Positions 6,149-7,445 of a DNA stretch of 7,445 nucleotides are shown here, piece after piece. The notes below the pieces were generated by a model that saw only the letters and a program-made list of their open reading frames with translations, was not told the origin of the DNA and did not search any database. The number at the start of each line of letters is the position of its first letter. Position 1 is the stretch's first letter. The DNA is taken from the NCBI GenBank assembly GCA_026989475.1, contig JALSJG010000273.1:1-7445 (forward strand), read 5' to 3'. The DNA comes from Thermaceae bacterium (lineage in GTDB: Bacteria; Deinococcota; Deinococci; Deinococcales; Marinithermaceae). The position numbers were made by a program, and so were the translations under genes.

Positions 6149-7309
6149 TCACGCCATCACCCAGTCCCTCAAAATCCGGTCGAGCTCTTCCAGGGTGAGC
6201 TGGCCCTGGTCGGCGAGGGCCTTGATGTGGTGGGTGAGGCGGTGGAGCTCCTCCTCGCCGAAATGGAGGCCGAGCTCCTCGGCCCGCCTCTTGATCGCCG
6301 CCCGGCCGGTGAGCCTCGAGCCCACGATCAGCTTCCGCTTGAGCCCGAAGGCCTCCGGCGGGTAGGCCTCGTAGGCCTCGGGGCTGATGTAGATCGCTTT
6401 GAGGTGCATGCCGGCCTTGTGGGAGAAGGCGGTCTCGCCGGTGATGTAGTTGTTGAAGGGGATCTCGATCCCGGTCATGCGGGCGATCATGCGGTCGAGT
6501 TCGGGAATGAGCTCGAGCCGGTATTTCTGGCGCACGTACTCGGGGTCGAGGGTGTACATGCGGGCGATGAAGCCTCCGAGGGGAGTGATGCCGTTCCGCT
6601 CCCCGATTCCCAGGATCGTGGTGTCCACGTGGGTGGCGCCGGCCTCGATCGCTTCATAGGCGTTGGCGATGGCGCAACCGGTGTCGTTGTGGCCGTGGAA
6701 CTCGATATCGACCTCGGGCCCGATCGCCCGGCGCACCTCCCGCACCAGGGCGTAGACCTGGCGGGGGGTGGCGATCCCCACGGTGTCGGCGAGCCCGACC
6801 CGGTCCACGAAAGGGGCGATCGCGGTATAGACCGCCAAGAGGTCGTGCTCGTCGGAGCGGAAGGTGTCCTCGGCGGAAAAGCGTACCTCGACCTCCGGGG
6901 CCTCTTCCCGGATGAACTGGATCACCTCCCGGGCCTCCTCGATGATCCGGGGGATGTCCCGCCCGTGGGCGGCGCGAAGGTACTTGGAGGTGCCAAAGAG
7001 CAGGTCAATGCCTTGGACGCCGGTCTCGAGCGCCACCTTGGCCGCGTCGAGCCGCGTCTGGATGTGGGTGACGACCTTGGCCCGTAGGCCCAGGCCCGCG
7101 ATTACCTCGGCGTCCTTCCTGGACTGGGGCGAGGCCATGGGGGTCGTGACCTCGATGTACTCCACCCCGAACGCGTCGAGCGCTCTGGCGATCTCGATCT
7201 TGTCGTCGGTGGAGAAGTGGGCCTTTTCGAACTGCTCGCCTTCCCTCAGGGTGGAGTCGATGATGTTCCACCGGTGCCGCGTCCAGCTCGGTTCCGTCTC
7301 CGCTCGCAT
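6149..7309 (-). CDS. hcs: Homocitrate synthase
   Basis: This enzyme condenses 2-oxoglutarate with acetyl-CoA to homocitrate, the committed and normally lysine-inhibited first step of the AAA route; it is cytosolic. The 386-residue protein is a DRE-TIM metallolyase. DSTLREGEQF (18-27) carries the catalytic Arg22 and metal ligand Glu23, and FHGHND (204-209) supplies metal ligands His205 and His207. The glycine-rich GIGERNG (234-240) is typical of the isopropylmalate/homocitrate synthase family. From memory of the T. thermophilus structure, H82, D102, R143 and S145 correspond to the residues around the substrate and lysine feedback site, so feedback inhibition is probably retained. The rest aligns closely with the Thermus enzyme, and homoaconitase genes follow, which argues against isopropylmalate synthase. 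The N-terminus is longer by about ten polar residues. Confidence 0.95.
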   Translation of the reverse strand: MRAETEPSWTRHRWNIIDSTLREGEQFEKAHFSTDDKIEIARALDAFGVEYIEVTTPMASPQSRKDAEVIAGLGLRAKVVTHIQTRLDAAKVALETGVQGIDLLFGTSKYLRAAHGRDIPRIIEEAREVIQFIREEAPEVEVRFSAEDTFRSDEHDLLAVYTAIAPFVDRVGLADTVGIATPRQVYALVREVRRAIGPEVDIEFHGHNDTGCAIANAYEAIEAGATHVDTTILGIGERNGITPLGGFIARMYTLDPEYVRQKYRLELIPELDRMIARMTGIEIPFNNYITGETAFSHKAGMHLKAIYISPEAYEAYPPEAFGLKRKLIVGSRLTGRAAIKRRAEELGLHFGEEELHRLTHHIKALADQGQLTLEELDRILRDWVMA

Positions 7310-7315
7310 ACCGCC

Positions 7316-7323
7316 TCACCTCC
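7316..7323 (-). promoter_or_regulatory. Ribosome binding site of hcs
   Basis: GGAGGTGA is an almost full anti-16S match, six bases before the ATG at 7309. It fixes that ATG as the hcs start, even though this gives an N-terminus about ten residues longer than I remember for the Thermus enzyme. It sits directly after the terminator T-run. Confidence 0.85.
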
Positions 7324-7356
7324 AATAAAAAACCGGCCCGCGAAGTTCCGGGCCGG
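7324..7356 (-). terminator. Intrinsic terminator of the attenuator upstream of hcs
   Basis: On the minus strand CCGGCCCG (7349-7356) pairs perfectly with CGGGCCGG (7333-7340) around an 8-nt loop. It is followed at once by six T residues (7327-7332) and then ATT. It lies between the leader peptide and the hcs ribosome binding site, so formation would stop transcription before the operon. It overlaps the antiterminator by five bases, as expected of a regulated terminator. Confidence 0.88.
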
Positions 7357-7398
7357 AGGGGCAGCCGCGCACCCGGGCGACTAGGTCGCCCCTCCGGC
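7352..7398 (-). promoter_or_regulatory. Antiterminator hairpin of the lysine attenuator
   Basis: On the transcribed strand GCCGGAGGGGC (7388-7398) is perfectly complementary to GCCCCTCCGGC (7352-7362), giving an 11-bp stem with a 25-nt loop. Its right arm shares the bases CCGGC (7352-7356) with the left arm of the terminator, so the two cannot form together. Its left arm lies inside the leader peptide ORF. A ribosome stalled on the Lys codons should leave this arm roughly free, while one that reaches the stop codon covers it. A third helix, GGGCGAC (7385-7391) with GTCGCCC (7375-7381), loop CTA, competes for part of the same left arm and could favour termination by default. The complementarities are seen directly; the switching is inferred. 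Confidence 0.8.
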
Positions 7399-7425
7399 AC
7401 CGGGTTTTTTCGCGAACCGCGCCAT
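7381..7425 (-). CDS. Lysine-rich leader peptide of the hcs operon (attenuator peptide)
   Basis: This short ORF encodes MARFAKKPGAGGAT followed by TAG. The two Lys codons are adjacent (AAA AAA, 7405-7410), which is what a ribosome-sensed attenuator needs. The peptide itself probably has no function; its translation reports the level of charged lysyl-tRNA. The stop codon falls in a small hairpin (7375-7391), and codons 10-13 form the left arm of the antiterminator, so peptide and RNA structure are interlocked. Leader-peptide attenuation with a Lys-containing short ORF has been reported for the lysine cluster of Thermus thermophilus, and this looks like the same system. No clear Shine-Dalgarno precedes the ATG. 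A sequence CATAAG at 7438-7443 could be a -10 box giving a near-leaderless start, but the -35 region lies outside the window. Confidence 0.85.
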   Translation of the reverse strand: MARFAKKPGAGGAT

Positions 7426-7445
7426 CTTGGCTGCAAGCTTATGCG

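Noticed and set aside
5221..7087. Two long plus-strand open frames opposite lysT and hcs
   Set aside because: Both are high-GC shadows of strongly conserved minus-strand enzymes, with no motif of their own.
7405..7410. A6 run in the leader ORF as a possible slippage or frameshift site
   Set aside because: It is simply two AAA Lys codons; six A residues are short for slippage, and the +1 and -1 frames offer no meaningful product.

Overview
The window is one almost uninterrupted minus-strand operon for lysine biosynthesis by the alpha-aminoadipate (AAA) route that uses the amino-group carrier protein LysW. High G+C, a homocitrate synthase very close to what I remember of the Thermus thermophilus enzyme, and the order hcs-lysT-lysU-lysV-lysW-lysX...lysY point to a thermophilic member of Deinococcota (Thermaceae; perhaps an Oceanithermus or Marinithermus relative). 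The genus is an inference.

Read in the direction of transcription, the right end (7324-7425) holds a complete regulatory leader. It encodes a 14-residue peptide with two adjacent Lys codons, followed by mutually exclusive antiterminator and terminator hairpins and then a strong ribosome binding site. After it come homocitrate synthase (hcs), the large and small subunits of homoaconitase (lysT, lysU), a double zinc-ribbon protein in the lysV position, the carrier protein LysW, a long hairpin with a short T-run, the ATP-grasp ligase LysX, a DUF488-family protein, a P-loop ATPase with a DUF4143/nuclease-like C-terminus, and the reductase LysY. Junctions are tight: ATGA overlaps at lysT/lysU, lysV/lysW and ATPase/lysY, and TAGTG at lysX/DUF488. 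The larger gaps are the leader, hcs/lysT (64 nt), lysW/lysX (114 nt) and the short DUF488/ATPase gap, which carries two palindromes.

The genes act in sequence. Hcs condenses 2-oxoglutarate with acetyl-CoA, and LysTU isomerises homocitrate towards homoisocitrate. After steps encoded elsewhere produce AAA, LysX joins the AAA amino group to the C-terminal Glu of LysW. LysZ (not in the window) phosphorylates the carrier-bound substrate and LysY reduces it to the semialdehyde. The genes for homoisocitrate dehydrogenase, the aminotransferases, LysZ and the releasing peptidase LysK are not in the window.

The least explained elements are the LysV-like protein, which shares the cysteine spacing of LysW and has a similar acidic Trp-Glu tail; the hairpin that separates lysW from lysX; and the ATPase with tandem palindromes over its start, lodged in the operon in front of lysY. 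No RNA genes, CRISPR arrays or insertion sequences were seen. The 66 bases after lysY hold only a weak promoter-like sequence.
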